From: Polynucleobacter sp. HIN5
GTDB lineage: Bacteria; Pseudomonadota; Gammaproteobacteria; Burkholderiales; Burkholderiaceae
DNA length: 64,000 nt
Direction of reading: 5' to 3'
Assembly (NCBI RefSeq): GCF_030297555.1
Contig: NZ_AP028136.1
Location: forward strand, 1,426,001-1,490,000
Shown here: piece by piece, positions 1-13,315 of the stretch
How positions within the stretch are numbered: the first letter of the stretch is position 1
How the letters are laid out: every line of letters begins with the position of its first letter
The notes under the pieces: generated by a model
Database searches by the model: none
The model's input: only the letters and a program-made list of their open reading frames with translations
Told to the model about the DNA's origin: nothing
Program-made: the position numbers and the translations under genes

Positions 1-196
1 GTTCCTGTTGTACTTGAATGAGACCGTCATCGAGCTTTTCAATTCCAGCAAGGATCTTTAGTAAGGAGGATTTGCCGGTGCCATTGCGCCCAATGAGACC
101 CACACGCTCACTTTCTTCGAGTGCAAAGTTGGTGCGGTCTAGAAGGGGGTGATGACCAAACGCTAGCTTGGCGTCCGTCAGAGTAATCAGTGCCAT
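1..196 (-). CDS. ABC-F family ATPase, N-terminal fragment (cut by window edge)
   Basis: The first ~65 residues of an ATP-binding cassette protein start at an ATG at 196 and run off the left edge. The Walker A sequence GRNGTGKSS is visible at about residues 37-45, preceded by a typical cassette start (ALITLTDAKLAFGHHPLLD). The absence of membrane segments and the N-terminal cassette fit soluble ABC-F proteins such as Uup, which act on ribosomes or in DNA/RNA metabolism; an ordinary transporter ATPase cannot be excluded from this fragment. It is divergent from prfC, with a 100 bp gap between them. Confidence 0.7.
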   Translation of the reverse strand, partial: MALITLTDAKLAFGHHPLLDRTNFALEESERVGLIGRNGTGKSSLLKILAGIEKLDDGLIQVQQE

Positions 197-234
197 AACC
201 CATCATTATCAACGGTTTATTCGTCTAAGCGTCT

Positions 235-240
235 TATAAT
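235..240 (+). promoter_or_regulatory. Candidate -10 element upstream of prfC
   Basis: A perfect TATAAT lies in the divergent gap between the ABC-F gene and prfC. No good -35 hexamer is found at 16-18 bp, so this is a composition-level candidate only. It would place a transcript start near 247, just upstream of a GAGG at 253-256. Confidence 0.3.
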
Positions 241-299
241 GATGCTTTTCCTGAGGTGTTTCCATTAACTCCCCCGATTCATCATCGACCTTATCCACC

Positions 300-1895
300 T
301 TGGATGAGGTTGCACGCCGCCGAAGCTTTGCCATCATCTCGCACCCCGATGCGGGTAAGACCACACTCACTGAAAAATTACTCCTTTATGCAGGTGCGAT
401 TCAAATCGCGGGCAGCGTGAAGGCCCGCAAAGCCAGTCGTCATGCGACCTCCGACTGGATGGAAATTGAGAAGCAACGTGGTATCTCGGTTGCAAGCTCG
501 GTGATGCAGATGGAATACCGCAATGCCATCATTAATCTCTTAGATACCCCAGGTCACCAAGACTTCTCCGAAGATACCTATCGGGTCTTAACGGCCGTCG
601 ACTCGGCCCTCATGGTGATTGATGCAGCCAACGGTGTGGAACCGCAAACCAGACGTCTAATTGATGTGTGTCGCGCCCGGAACACCCCTTTAGTAACCTT
701 TATCAATAAGCTCGATCGTGAGGTCAAAAAGCCACTCGATCTGATGGATGAGATTGAAGCGGCACTCGGTATGGCGGTAGTCCCCTTTACTTGGCCCGTC
801 GGTATGGGTAAATCGTTTGCCGGTGTGATCGATATCATCAATAATCAAATGCGCCTCTTTAAAGCCGGTGAGGATCGCATTACCGAAGACTCGAACCTCA
901 TCGTGTCTTTAGATGATCCCATGCTTAAAGAGCGCTTTGGTACCGATCTAGAGGAAGCATTGGCTGAAGTAGATCTTGTCAAAAATGCTATGCCCGCTTT
1001 TGATCGTGAGGCATTTTTGGCAGGTAAGCAATCCCCGGTCTTCTTTGGATCTGCGATTAATAACTTTGGTGTGCGTGAGATCTTGAACACCTTGGTGGAT
1101 TTAGCTCCTGGGCCTGGTTCACGCAAGGCCGTGCAGCGCCAAGTCGATCCGCATGAGAAAAAATTTACGGCCGTGGTGTTTAAGATCCAAGCCAATATGG
1201 ATCCCGCACACCGCGATCGCGTCGCATTTTTACGCATTTGCTCGGGTCACTTTGAGCGTGGCATGAAACTCAAGATTGTGCGCAATGGTAAAGAGATTCG
1301 GACGAACAATGCCCTCTCGTTTTTATCGCAGCGGCGCGATATCTTGGATGAAGCGTTTCCCGGTGACATTATTGGTTTACCCAATCATGGACTCTTGCAT
1401 TTAGGTGATACGCTCACCGAAGGCGAGGAGCTGCAATTTACAGGTCTACCGTTTTTTGCCCCGGAGATCTTTCGCATGGTTGAGGCAGCGGATCCCATGC
1501 GAAATAAACAACTACGCACAGGACTCTTACAACTCGGCGAGGAAGGTGCGATTCAAGTGTTTCGCCCCATGAGTGGCGGCACGATGCTCTTGGGCGCTTT
1601 TGGGCAATTGCAGTTCGAGGTAGTGGCACATCGCTTGCAATCCGAATATGGCGCTGAGGTGAGGCTATTACCCGCGCGCTACACCATGGCAAGGTGGGTA
1701 ACTTCCGAGGATCCGGTCGCGCTCAAGAAGTTCATTACCGAGAACAGTCACCGTATGGCTGAAGATGTGGTGGGCGCCTCGGTCTTCTTAGCGGCTCACA
1801 AGTCCGAACTCGATGTTGCGCAGCAACGCTGGGAACAAATTGAGTTTCATGCTCTTCGTGAGCATGCAGGACTCATTTATCAGACTGAGATGTAA
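300..1895 (+). CDS. prfC: Peptide chain release factor 3 (RF3)
   Basis: GTPase that removes RF1/RF2 from the ribosome after termination; cytosolic translation factor. The G1 motif SHPDAGKTT is at residues 14-22, with DTPGHQDFSEDTYR (G3) and NKLD (G4) following. EF-G-like domains II/III continue to residue 531, near the E. coli length of 529. The TTG at 300 is the only usual start codon in the right place but has no Shine-Dalgarno (SD) sequence, and it gives an N-terminus a few residues shorter than the family. An in-frame ATT at 264 has GAGG 7 nt upstream and no stop until the TGA at 252, so the real start may be upstream. Convergent with the next gene. Confidence 0.96.
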   Translation: MDEVARRRSFAIISHPDAGKTTLTEKLLLYAGAIQIAGSVKARKASRHATSDWMEIEKQRGISVASSVMQMEYRNAIINLLDTPGHQDFSEDTYRVLTAVDSALMVIDAANGVEPQTRRLIDVCRARNTPLVTFINKLDREVKKPLDLMDEIEAALGMAVVPFTWPVGMGKSFAGVIDIINNQMRLFKAGEDRITEDSNLIVSLDDPMLKERFGTDLEEALAEVDLVKNAMPAFDREAFLAGKQSPVFFGSAINNFGVREILNTLVDLAPGPGSRKAVQRQVDPHEKKFTAVVFKIQANMDPAHRDRVAFLRICSGHFERGMKLKIVRNGKEIRTNNALSFLSQRRDILDEAFPGDIIGLPNHGLLHLGDTLTEGEELQFTGLPFFAPEIFRMVEAADPMRNKQLRTGLLQLGEEGAIQVFRPMSGGTMLLGAFGQLQFEVVAHRLQSEYGAEVRLLPARYTMARWVTSEDPVALKKFITENSHRMAEDVVGASVFLAAHKSELDVAQQRWEQIEFHALREHAGLIYQTEM

Positions 1896-1938
1896 GCATT
1901 AAATCTACGCATTAAAACAATCCGTCAGTCGTTCAGTA

Positions 1939-1968
1939 GGCTTAGTTTTGGCTTAGTCTAGGCTTAGT
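1939..1968. repeat. Three tandem copies of GGCTTAGT, 11 bp period
   Basis: GGCTTAGT occurs at 1939-1946, 1950-1957 and 1961-1968, separated by ttt and cta. The third copy contains the stop codon of the minus-strand fusion gene. The array lies in the short gap between convergent genes and has no obvious terminator hairpin. Confidence 0.8.
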
Positions 1969-3673
1969 TGGTTTTTTTGGGTCCCCCAAGGATCTCTGGG
2001 TACTGTAGCTTATAACGATAAATGGCTAGTCGTAGACTAACCAAGAAGATAAATGTCAACCCCACAGTCAGCACAACCGGTATTGGGCTTGATTCATAGT
2101 AATTGGCGATAAAGAGTCCCCCAGTGAGTACCAAACCACCTACTACTGCCGCTTCCTCATAAATCACTCCTTTAAAGGTATGCGGCTCTTGATTGACCAA
2201 CACATCTCGCAAGACTCCCCCGCCAGCGCAGGAGAGCGCTGCACAAATCGGTGCCCAAAACCAAGCCATTCCTGCAGCAAGAGCCAGCATCGCACCCAAG
2301 GTGGCTAAACCGGCAAAGCCAATCACGTCGGTGTATTTTTTAACAGTCTTGAATGTCTCGGTATGATGAAAATCACGATAACGCAATCCAATGAGACTAG
2401 CAGTAAGAACAATCAGTAAAATACCGGTGGGGAAGACGACGTCTCGCACGTAAAAGAAATCTAAGCGCTCACCCCCAATAATGATGTCTCTTAAGGTTCC
2501 ACCGCCAAGGCCCGAAAGGAAGGCCAACACCAACCGCCCCCACAGATCGTAGTTGCGGTTCATACCTTCTAAGGTTCCCGATAGGGCAAAAGTAAATGCG
2601 GATAAATAAATGAGTAACTTAAACCAAGTGGACTTCACAATCTCTGTGACATAAAAGCGAGTCGCCTCCGTGAGCGGTAGTTTTCGGCCGTCTTCTTTTT
2701 GTACTTGATTCCATATTTGATGCGTCCACAGTGAACGAGGATCTAAATCCGAATTTTTAGACACAGCACTTAAGCGACGCACACTCTTATCAAAATAGGC
2801 GAGGTTAAATAAGCCAAACTGTTTGTTCTCTTTGGGAATTAAATCTAATACCACTTGTAACATGTGCAACTGTTGGGCAGGATCCAAATGGGGAGCAATT
2901 TTTTGCACCGATTGGGCGGCAAGCGTTGGGGCGATGCGGGCTTCAGACCACCCCTTGCGTAGTGCCCGAATTAGACGAACCATTTGCTCTCGAAAGATGG
3001 GGTCTTCGAGGCGGTCGCTCATCACATATAAACCGTCTTCAATATTAGTGGTGCCATATTTTTGAGGATCCACCACCACCAAATCTGCACTTGGTATGCC
3101 AGAGTGCAAAATTTTCCAATACTCGTTGTAGGACATGGCAGTCGCACACGCCACATTCCCATCAATTAAATCCTCGCCATTGGAGCGTTGCATTACGACT
3201 TCGACTGAATTTCTTGGAATACTGAGTTGATCTAGAAGTTCATAGAGGATCTCTTGATCCCCTACACCCCAGACTCCAATACGTTTACCCTGAACGTCCT
3301 TCGGCACATAAACGCCCGCACTGATTCGGCAAATAATATTGAGCGCCGATCCTGAAAACAACTGTGCAATATTAGTAATGCGCTGACCGGGCTTGGAGAG
3401 CTCAAAGGCGTTGTTAAACCAGGAGATCGCCACATCAGCATTACCATTTTGAAGCTCTAGTAGGGGATTAATGCCTGATCCCCCAGGAAATGTAATCACA
3501 TCTAGTCCTTCGTTTTCAAAGTGCTTACGAATTTGGGCTACATAGACGCCAGCAAACTGGCTTTGATGCGACCATGCTAATTGCAAACGAATGGATGCTG
3601 TTGTATTTGGCTGGGCCCAACAAATACCGGCATTCAATAAAACCGTGCTTAGGATTAGTCGTAGCCAGATCAC
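1964..3673 (-). CDS. NMT1/THI5-like periplasmic binding domain fused to a TRIC/UPF0126 channel domain
   Basis: The 569-residue protein combines two modules. Residues 1-20 are a signal peptide (hydrophobic core, ending ICWA). Residues ~25-330 resemble NMT1/THI5-like solute-binding proteins (opening LQLAWSHQSQFAGVYVAQ), which usually serve ABC transporters for pyrimidine or sulfonate-type ligands. Residues ~351-569 are a polytopic TRIC/YicG-like domain with its two signature repeats, GGGTLRD (390-396) and GGGVLRD (484-490). TRIC proteins are trimeric cation channels; bacterial members are usually ~210 residues and stand alone. No ABC ATPase or permease gene lies next to it, so the binding domain probably serves the attached membrane domain. 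The ligand is unknown. Confidence 0.88.
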   Translation of the reverse strand: MIWLRLILSTVLLNAGICWAQPNTTASIRLQLAWSHQSQFAGVYVAQIRKHFENEGLDVITFPGGSGINPLLELQNGNADVAISWFNNAFELSKPGQRITNIAQLFSGSALNIICRISAGVYVPKDVQGKRIGVWGVGDQEILYELLDQLSIPRNSVEVVMQRSNGEDLIDGNVACATAMSYNEYWKILHSGIPSADLVVVDPQKYGTTNIEDGLYVMSDRLEDPIFREQMVRLIRALRKGWSEARIAPTLAAQSVQKIAPHLDPAQQLHMLQVVLDLIPKENKQFGLFNLAYFDKSVRRLSAVSKNSDLDPRSLWTHQIWNQVQKEDGRKLPLTEATRFYVTEIVKSTWFKLLIYLSAFTFALSGTLEGMNRNYDLWGRLVLAFLSGLGGGTLRDIIIGGERLDFFYVRDVVFPTGILLIVLTASLIGLRYRDFHHTETFKTVKKYTDVIGFAGLATLGAMLALAAGMAWFWAPICAALSCAGGGVLRDVLVNQEPHTFKGVIYEEAAVVGGLVLTGGLFIANYYESSPIPVVLTVGLTFIFLVSLRLAIYRYKLQYPEILGGPKKTN

Positions 3674-3783
3674 GAAATCATCGCCTCTAATGTTGATTTA
3701 GATATTTTTACTATATTAGTTGAATTTACCCTCCTCAATACTGATTTTTCTACCTAAACGGTGAGAGCAATACAATTGACCAT

Positions 3784-4431
3784 ATGAGGCAACTGACCAA
3801 AATCTGTTTTGTTCGTCATGGGGAAACCGACTGGAATGTTGAGAAACGCATGCAAGGTCATACTGACATCCCCCTCAATGCCCACGGTGTCATGCAGGCT
3901 GAGCGCTTAGCCAAAGCCCTCCTACGAACCGGTCATCGCTTTGATTACATCTACTCAAGTGATTTAGAGCGCGCTTTTCATACTGCTAAGACAATTGCAC
4001 AGCCGCACTCTATGGAAATTACTATGCATGCTGATTTGCGCGAGCGCCATGTGGGGAAACTACAAGGACTGCTCCTTACTGATGCACCCCAGCTCGAACC
4101 TGAATTGTGGCAGCGTCATCTAGCACGTGATTTAGACTTTGATCTTGGTGGCGGTGAGAGCATTGTGCAGTTTCATGATCGGATGAAGCGTATGCTCGAT
4201 CATTTATTAATGAAACATACGTGCGAACAAATTTTGGCAGTGAGTCATGGTGGCTCACTCGATATGATCTACCGCATCGTCACAGGGCAAACCTTAGATG
4301 CGGAGCGTGTCGCCGTGGTTCCCAATACCTCACTCAATTGGATCGTCCATGATGGTAATAGCTGGTCGATTGAGCGCTGGGGCGATACCAGTCACCTCAC
4401 GGATTCCGTACTCGATAATATTGAAATCTAA
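3784..4431 (+). CDS. Histidine phosphatase family protein (phosphoglycerate mutase-like)
   Basis: 215 residues with the catalytic RHGETDWN motif (phospho-histidine) at 11-18, the second half-site around SHGGSLD near residue 157, and the acidic loop typical of the cofactor-dependent mutase/phosphatase superfamily. This size class includes GpmB and CobC-type phosphatases; the substrate cannot be told from the sequence. Its TAA abuts the TGA of the next, convergent gene with no spacer. Confidence 0.85.
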   Translation: MRQLTKICFVRHGETDWNVEKRMQGHTDIPLNAHGVMQAERLAKALLRTGHRFDYIYSSDLERAFHTAKTIAQPHSMEITMHADLRERHVGKLQGLLLTDAPQLEPELWQRHLARDLDFDLGGGESIVQFHDRMKRMLDHLLMKHTCEQILAVSHGGSLDMIYRIVTGQTLDAERVAVVPNTSLNWIVHDGNSWSIERWGDTSHLTDSVLDNIEI

Positions 4432-6045
4432 TCAGGCGCTCACGAGATCGAGCGCAATGGCTTCAGCGACTTTAATGCCATCAATTCCGGCGGACATAAT
4501 TCCACCGGCATACCCAGCACCCTCACCGGCTGGATAGAGGCCTTTAGTATTAATACTTTGATAGTTAGGCCCACGTTTAATTTGTAAGGGTGATGAGGTG
4601 CGTGTCTCTACACCGGTAAGAACTGCATCGGCCATCGCAAAACCTTTGATCTTTTTCTCAAACGCTGGAATCGCCTCCCGAATCGCCTCGATTGCATAGC
4701 TCGGTAGGCTTGTAGCGAGGTCGGTGAGATGCACGCCGGGCTTATAGGATGGAATTACGCTTCCAAATTCCGTGGATGACTTGCCTTTTAAGAAATCACC
4801 CACTAACTGTCCGGGCGCTTCATAGGTGGATCCACCGAGAATAAAAGCTCTGGACTCCAACTCCCGCTGAAAATCAATTCCGGCGAGCGGCCCACCGGGA
4901 TAATCACTCGGATCGATCCCCACCACAATCCCCGCATTGGCATTGCGCTCATTGCGCGAATACTGACTCATGCCGTTGGTGACCACCCGATTAGGTTCCG
5001 AGGTTGCCGCCACTACCGTTCCTCCTGGGCACATGCAAAAGCTATAAACCGAGCGTCCGTTCTTGGCGTGATGCACTAGCTTGTAATCCGCTGCGCCAAT
5101 GAGTGGATGACCAGCATGCGGTCCTAAGCGCGCTCGATCAATCACGGATTGTGGATGCTCAATCCGAAAACCCACCGAGAACGGTTTGGCTTCCATATAG
5201 ACGCCTGCATCAAAGAGCTCTTGGAAGGTATCGCGGGCACTATGACCCAGGGCGAGGACGACGTGATCGGCCGCCAGATACTCACCGCTTTCCAACTTCA
5301 AACCTCTGAGGACGTGATCATTAATATCAAAGCCCACCACCTTTTGACCAAAGCGCACTTCACCACCCAGATCAATAATCTCTTGGCGGATCTTCTCCAC
5401 CATGCCCACCAGTCGAAAGGTACCAATGTGGGGTTTGGAGACATACAGAATTTCTTCGGGAGCGCCAGCTGTCACAAACTCCTGTAAAACTTTACGGCCA
5501 TAGAACTTGGGATCCTTCACTTGGCTCCACAACTTACCATCCGAAAAGGTGCCTGCCCCACCCTCACCAAACTGCACATTGGATTCTGGGTTCAAAATCT
5601 TTTTACGCCACAACCCCCAGGTATCTTGCGTACGCTCGCGCACCGCTTTACCACGCTCAAGCACAATCGGTTTAAATCCCATTTGCGCCAAAAGGAGTGC
5701 CGCAAAAATCCCACAGGGGCCAAAGCCGATCACAACGGGTCGCAATGGGGATTTTGTTGACTGGTTATGACTTTGCTGAACAACAAAGTGATACGACGTA
5801 TCAGGGCTGGGTCGCACATGGGGGTCATGTGCATGTTTTTTAAGAACGCTGACCTCATCCCGAACCGATGCATCGAGGGTGTAGCTAAAGGTCAGCGCAC
5901 TATTTTTACGGGCATCGTAACTGCGCTTAAAGACCTCAAACCGCACGAGATCTTTGGGTGCAATGGCAAGCTTCTTCAGAATTTCTGCCTCAAGCGTTTC
6001 TGGCGCATGATCAATTGGCAGGCGGAGCTCAGTAATACGAATCAT
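4432..6045 (-). CDS. FAD-dependent dehydrogenase (COG2509-type)
   Basis: 537-residue flavoprotein. After a ~95-residue N-terminal domain comes an FAD-binding Rossmann motif, IGFGPCGIFAALLLAQMG, near residues 107-124, then VLALGHSARD. A C-terminal YPAGEGAGYAGGIMSAGIDG segment contacts FAD. This architecture is conserved in a widespread but poorly characterised dehydrogenase family; the substrate is unknown. The gene is convergent with the histidine phosphatase gene and divergent from the GNAT gene. Confidence 0.85.
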   Translation of the reverse strand: MIRITELRLPIDHAPETLEAEILKKLAIAPKDLVRFEVFKRSYDARKNSALTFSYTLDASVRDEVSVLKKHAHDPHVRPSPDTSYHFVVQQSHNQSTKSPLRPVVIGFGPCGIFAALLLAQMGFKPIVLERGKAVRERTQDTWGLWRKKILNPESNVQFGEGGAGTFSDGKLWSQVKDPKFYGRKVLQEFVTAGAPEEILYVSKPHIGTFRLVGMVEKIRQEIIDLGGEVRFGQKVVGFDINDHVLRGLKLESGEYLAADHVVLALGHSARDTFQELFDAGVYMEAKPFSVGFRIEHPQSVIDRARLGPHAGHPLIGAADYKLVHHAKNGRSVYSFCMCPGGTVVAATSEPNRVVTNGMSQYSRNERNANAGIVVGIDPSDYPGGPLAGIDFQRELESRAFILGGSTYEAPGQLVGDFLKGKSSTEFGSVIPSYKPGVHLTDLATSLPSYAIEAIREAIPAFEKKIKGFAMADAVLTGVETRTSSPLQIKRGPNYQSINTKGLYPAGEGAGYAGGIMSAGIDGIKVAEAIALDLVSA

Positions 6046-6077
6046 AGGCCATAACGATAGCAGTTTATGATTTATTC

Positions 6078-6497
6078 ATGCAAGAAATGATGATCATGCG
6101 CTGGGAGGAAGCAAGGCATTTAGCCTATCCGATTCGACTTACTGTATTTGTGAATGAACAACAGGTTCCTGAGGAGCTGGAACTCGATGAAGATGATCCA
6201 ACTGCCTGGCATGCTGTTGTACTCGATCATAGCAAAGCGATTGCAACCGGTCGCTTACTGAGGAATGGCAAGATTGGGCGTTTAGCGATACTGAAAGAGT
6301 ATCGCGGTCTGGGTCTTGGAAGTGAACTACTAAAGACTTTAGTGTCTTATGGCCGTCAAGAAGGAATAAAGCAATTCTTTTTGCACGCTCAGACAACTGC
6401 TCTTGACTTTTATCAACGCCACGGCTTTAAGGCAATCGGCCCCGTATTTAACGAGGCCGGTATTGACCATATCAAAATGATACTTGAACCAACTTAA
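6078..6497 (+). CDS. GNAT family N-acetyltransferase
   Basis: 139 residues with the GNAT acetyl-CoA loop (LKEYRGLGLGSELLKTLV, ~74-91) and the terminal FYQRHGFKAIG strand typical of the fold. The N-terminus (VFVNEQQVPEELELDEDD) resembles ElaA/YjgM-like small acetyltransferases acting on amines. The acceptor is unknown. Its stop overlaps the stop of the convergent 54-residue gene by 4 bp. Confidence 0.88.
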   Translation: MQEMMIMRWEEARHLAYPIRLTVFVNEQQVPEELELDEDDPTAWHAVVLDHSKAIATGRLLRNGKIGRLAILKEYRGLGLGSELLKTLVSYGRQEGIKQFFLHAQTTALDFYQRHGFKAIGPVFNEAGIDHIKMILEPT

Positions 6498-6658
6498 AAG
6501 TATTTTTTAATATCGTCCTCATCTTTAGAACGAAACCAAGCTTGATAAAACAGAATCAGAAAGCCAATCGCAAAGAACATCACATTTTGAGTGGTCACAT
6601 ACGCAATGATGCCGCCAATGGTGGCAAAAATACCCAGTAAGCTCCAGAAAATAGTCAT
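6494..6658 (-). CDS. Small two-helix membrane protein, 54 residues
   Basis: An ATG at 6658 is preceded on the minus strand by AGGGAG about 8 nt upstream and opens a 54-codon frame ending at TAA 6496-6494. The product has two hydrophobic stretches (residues 2-20 and 25-40), then AWFRSKDEDDIKKYF, a charged tail. The reading frame, the SD and the neat 4 bp tail-to-tail overlap with the GNAT gene support a real gene. No family is recognised. It sits downstream of the K+ channel gene in the same orientation (68 bp gap), so the two may be cotranscribed. Confidence 0.75.
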   Translation of the reverse strand: MTIFWSLLGIFATIGGIIAYVTTQNVMFFAIGFLILFYQAWFRSKDEDDIKKYF

Positions 6659-6726
6659 AGTAATCTCCCTATGTCGTTATTTTATTCGGTTTTTGGGAAG
6701 GTGATTTCGAAGGCAGTGCACTGAAA

Positions 6727-7176
6727 TTACTTTGGCTCGCGTGAGCCCCAATACTTTTGCATTTCTATAAATAGAAAAGATGCGGACCAGGTAATCAGGA
6801 TCAGGCCGGTGAGCGCTTCAATTCCGGTTAGATAGCGAAGATAACCGTCCACCACAATGTCACCGTACCCCACAGTGGTATATGTGACAAACGATAAATA
6901 CGCACTATCGAGTAGCAAGCCATGATCAGAGGCGGCCCCAATCACACTTCCAAGATTGGGGAATTTCAGCATGAGGTAATAAGCGAGTGCAAAAATCCAA
7001 ATCTCAATGATGTGTGCAATAAAAATCACACCAACTGCAATTAATACCTTATAGCGAGCATGAATATGCTTAATCGCCGGCATGGCTCTGTTTAGTTTGT
7101 ACAAAATCTCATAATGAAATACGATCGCCAACAGTGCAATTAGTGTATTGAATATGAAGGTAATCAATAGAAGCAT
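6727..7176 (-). CDS. Two-pore-helix type potassium channel subunit
   Basis: 149-residue membrane protein carrying the canonical K+ selectivity filter TTVGYGD at about residues 99-105, followed by a final transmembrane helix (LTGIEALTGLILITWSASFLF). Two hydrophobic segments precede the pore (~1-20 and ~45-70), matching Ion_trans_2 channels. No RCK or cytosolic gating domain is present. The start lies only 18 bp after the 3' end of tRNA-Ser on the same strand, so read-through transcription is possible; the SD is weak. Confidence 0.88.
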   Translation of the reverse strand: MLLLITFIFNTLIALLAIVFHYEILYKLNRAMPAIKHIHARYKVLIAVGVIFIAHIIEIWIFALAYYLMLKFPNLGSVIGAASDHGLLLDSAYLSFVTYTTVGYGDIVVDGYLRYLTGIEALTGLILITWSASFLFIEMQKYWGSREPK

Positions 7177-7193
7177 GCGAGGCTTTCAGGATA

Positions 7194-7284
<91 letters not shown>

Positions 7285-7301
7285 GATACTCGATGGCTCA
7301 A

Positions 7302-8630
<1,329 letters not shown>

Positions 8631-8638
8631 TCAAGCCA

Positions 8639-9310
8639 TTAGTTTAGTCGCAAGACCTCGGCGCCCTGCGGAGGCTTAAATTGAAAGCGGCTAGCATCCA
8701 CACCGGGATTGATTTGCATCTGATTAAAAATCACGAGCACCATACTGCCAAATCCGTCGGTCAACTCCAAGGCCTTGGGTAATCCAGAGCCCATACCAAT
8801 CGCGATTTGAGTATAGGGTAGATCGCCCTGCCCAGGTTTGGATTTGGGCTTGAGATTCACCCACTGCAAATTGGTTTTGGTGCCTGCTTCCTCTAAATCA
8901 AACTGCTGATCAAGAGCGGCATCCCCAAACAGGATGGCGGCAGGCGAGGCGGCTAAGGCCTGATTGGCTGATCGGATGGTTAATTGGTTGAGGTCTTTAT
9001 CCCACATTAAGAGTTGCTTACCATCCATGATGAGTTTTTGCTCATACGGCTTTTGGGTATCCCATACAAAGCGCCCCGGACGCTGAAAAATAAATTGCCC
9101 TGAGGTTTGCCGAATCATTTTCGGTTTATCTTGTGGCTCATTCGGCTTAGGGATGCGCATTTGTTGCTGCACAAACTCACCTTGGGCAGAGCGCACGGTC
9201 TTTACAAACTGCTTCAGTTGTTCAATACCAGATGGTACGGCCGGTTGTGCATGAATCGCATTTGGAATAGCCAATGCTGCGACGGCGAAACAGAAAATAA
9301 AACGCTTCAT
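8639..9310 (-). CDS. lolA: Outer-membrane lipoprotein carrier LolA
   Basis: Periplasmic chaperone that ferries lipoproteins from LolCDE to LolB. It has a signal peptide (first ~21 residues, ending HAQ), then the LolA beta-barrel core with GEFVQQQ, SGQFIFQRPGRFVWD and KPYEQKLIMDG. 223 residues, family-typical. It lies 18 bp downstream of ftsK, the common ftsK-lolA pairing of proteobacteria. Confidence 0.96.
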   Translation of the reverse strand: MKRFIFCFAVAALAIPNAIHAQPAVPSGIEQLKQFVKTVRSAQGEFVQQQMRIPKPNEPQDKPKMIRQTSGQFIFQRPGRFVWDTQKPYEQKLIMDGKQLLMWDKDLNQLTIRSANQALAASPAAILFGDAALDQQFDLEEAGTKTNLQWVNLKPKSKPGQGDLPYTQIAIGMGSGLPKALELTDGFGSMVLVIFNQMQINPGVDASRFQFKPPQGAEVLRLN

Positions 9311-9328
9311 TGTTTAGGATTTGATGAC

Positions 9329-12957
<3,629 letters not shown>

Positions 12958-12977
<20 letters not shown>

Positions 12978-13233
12978 ACTTTCTTACCTCTCTAGCATTT
13001 GCTCTTCGGGCAGAAATGATTCGAATAACATTCAATCGATGAGTGAATATAACAACAAAACACTTTTCATCTAACTTTCCGATTAATCGAAAACGGTCCT
13101 CACCGTAATCCCACCTATCATCTGTTTCTACCAGTCGACAGGGATCCCGAAAGACATCTATAACAGCCTCAAAATCAAATCCTCTTTGAATATAACAATC
13201 ATCGCTTTTTAATTGATCCCATTCGAAGTCCAT
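12958..13233 (-). CDS. BrnT family toxin (RelE-fold ribonuclease)
   Basis: 91 residues opening MDFEWDQLKSDDCYIQRGFDF, then EAVIDVFRDP, RFRLIGKLDEKCFVVIFTHR and VIRIISARRANAREVRKYE, the conserved blocks of BrnT ribonuclease toxins (FEWD..K; G.DFEEA..VF.DP; R.ISAR.A...E...Y). BrnT cleaves mRNA and arrests growth until neutralised. The ATG at 13233 lies about one nucleotide from the predicted transcript start, so the message may be leaderless. The coding region is visibly more AT-rich than its neighbours, consistent with acquisition by transfer. Confidence 0.88.
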
Positions 13234-13238
13234 TGCCT

Positions 13239-13267
13239 ATGGTAGTTCAATGAACTACTATTGTCAA
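13239..13267 (-). promoter_or_regulatory. Promoter with embedded 17 bp palindromic operator for the toxin-antitoxin operon
   Basis: Reading on the minus strand, a perfect -35 TTGACA (13267-13262), a 17 bp spacer, and a -10 TACCAT (13244-13239) precede the toxin ATG at 13233. A perfect inverted repeat, GTAGTTCA-A-TGAACTAC (13242-13258), fills the spacer and enters the -10, so a bound repressor would block RNA polymerase. Confidence 0.8.
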
Positions 13268-13294
13268 ACAAAAAACCCAGAATGAATCTGGGTT
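13267..13294 (-). terminator. Intrinsic terminator downstream of hppA
   Basis: Perfect 8 bp stem AACCCAGA (13274-13281) / TCTGGGTT (13287-13294) with a 5 nt loop. On the minus strand it is followed by TTTTGTTTG. It ends hppA 20 bp after the stop codon and insulates the toxin-antitoxin promoter. Confidence 0.9.
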
Positions 13295-13315
13295 CTTCGT
13301 CTTGGTGAGCTCCTA

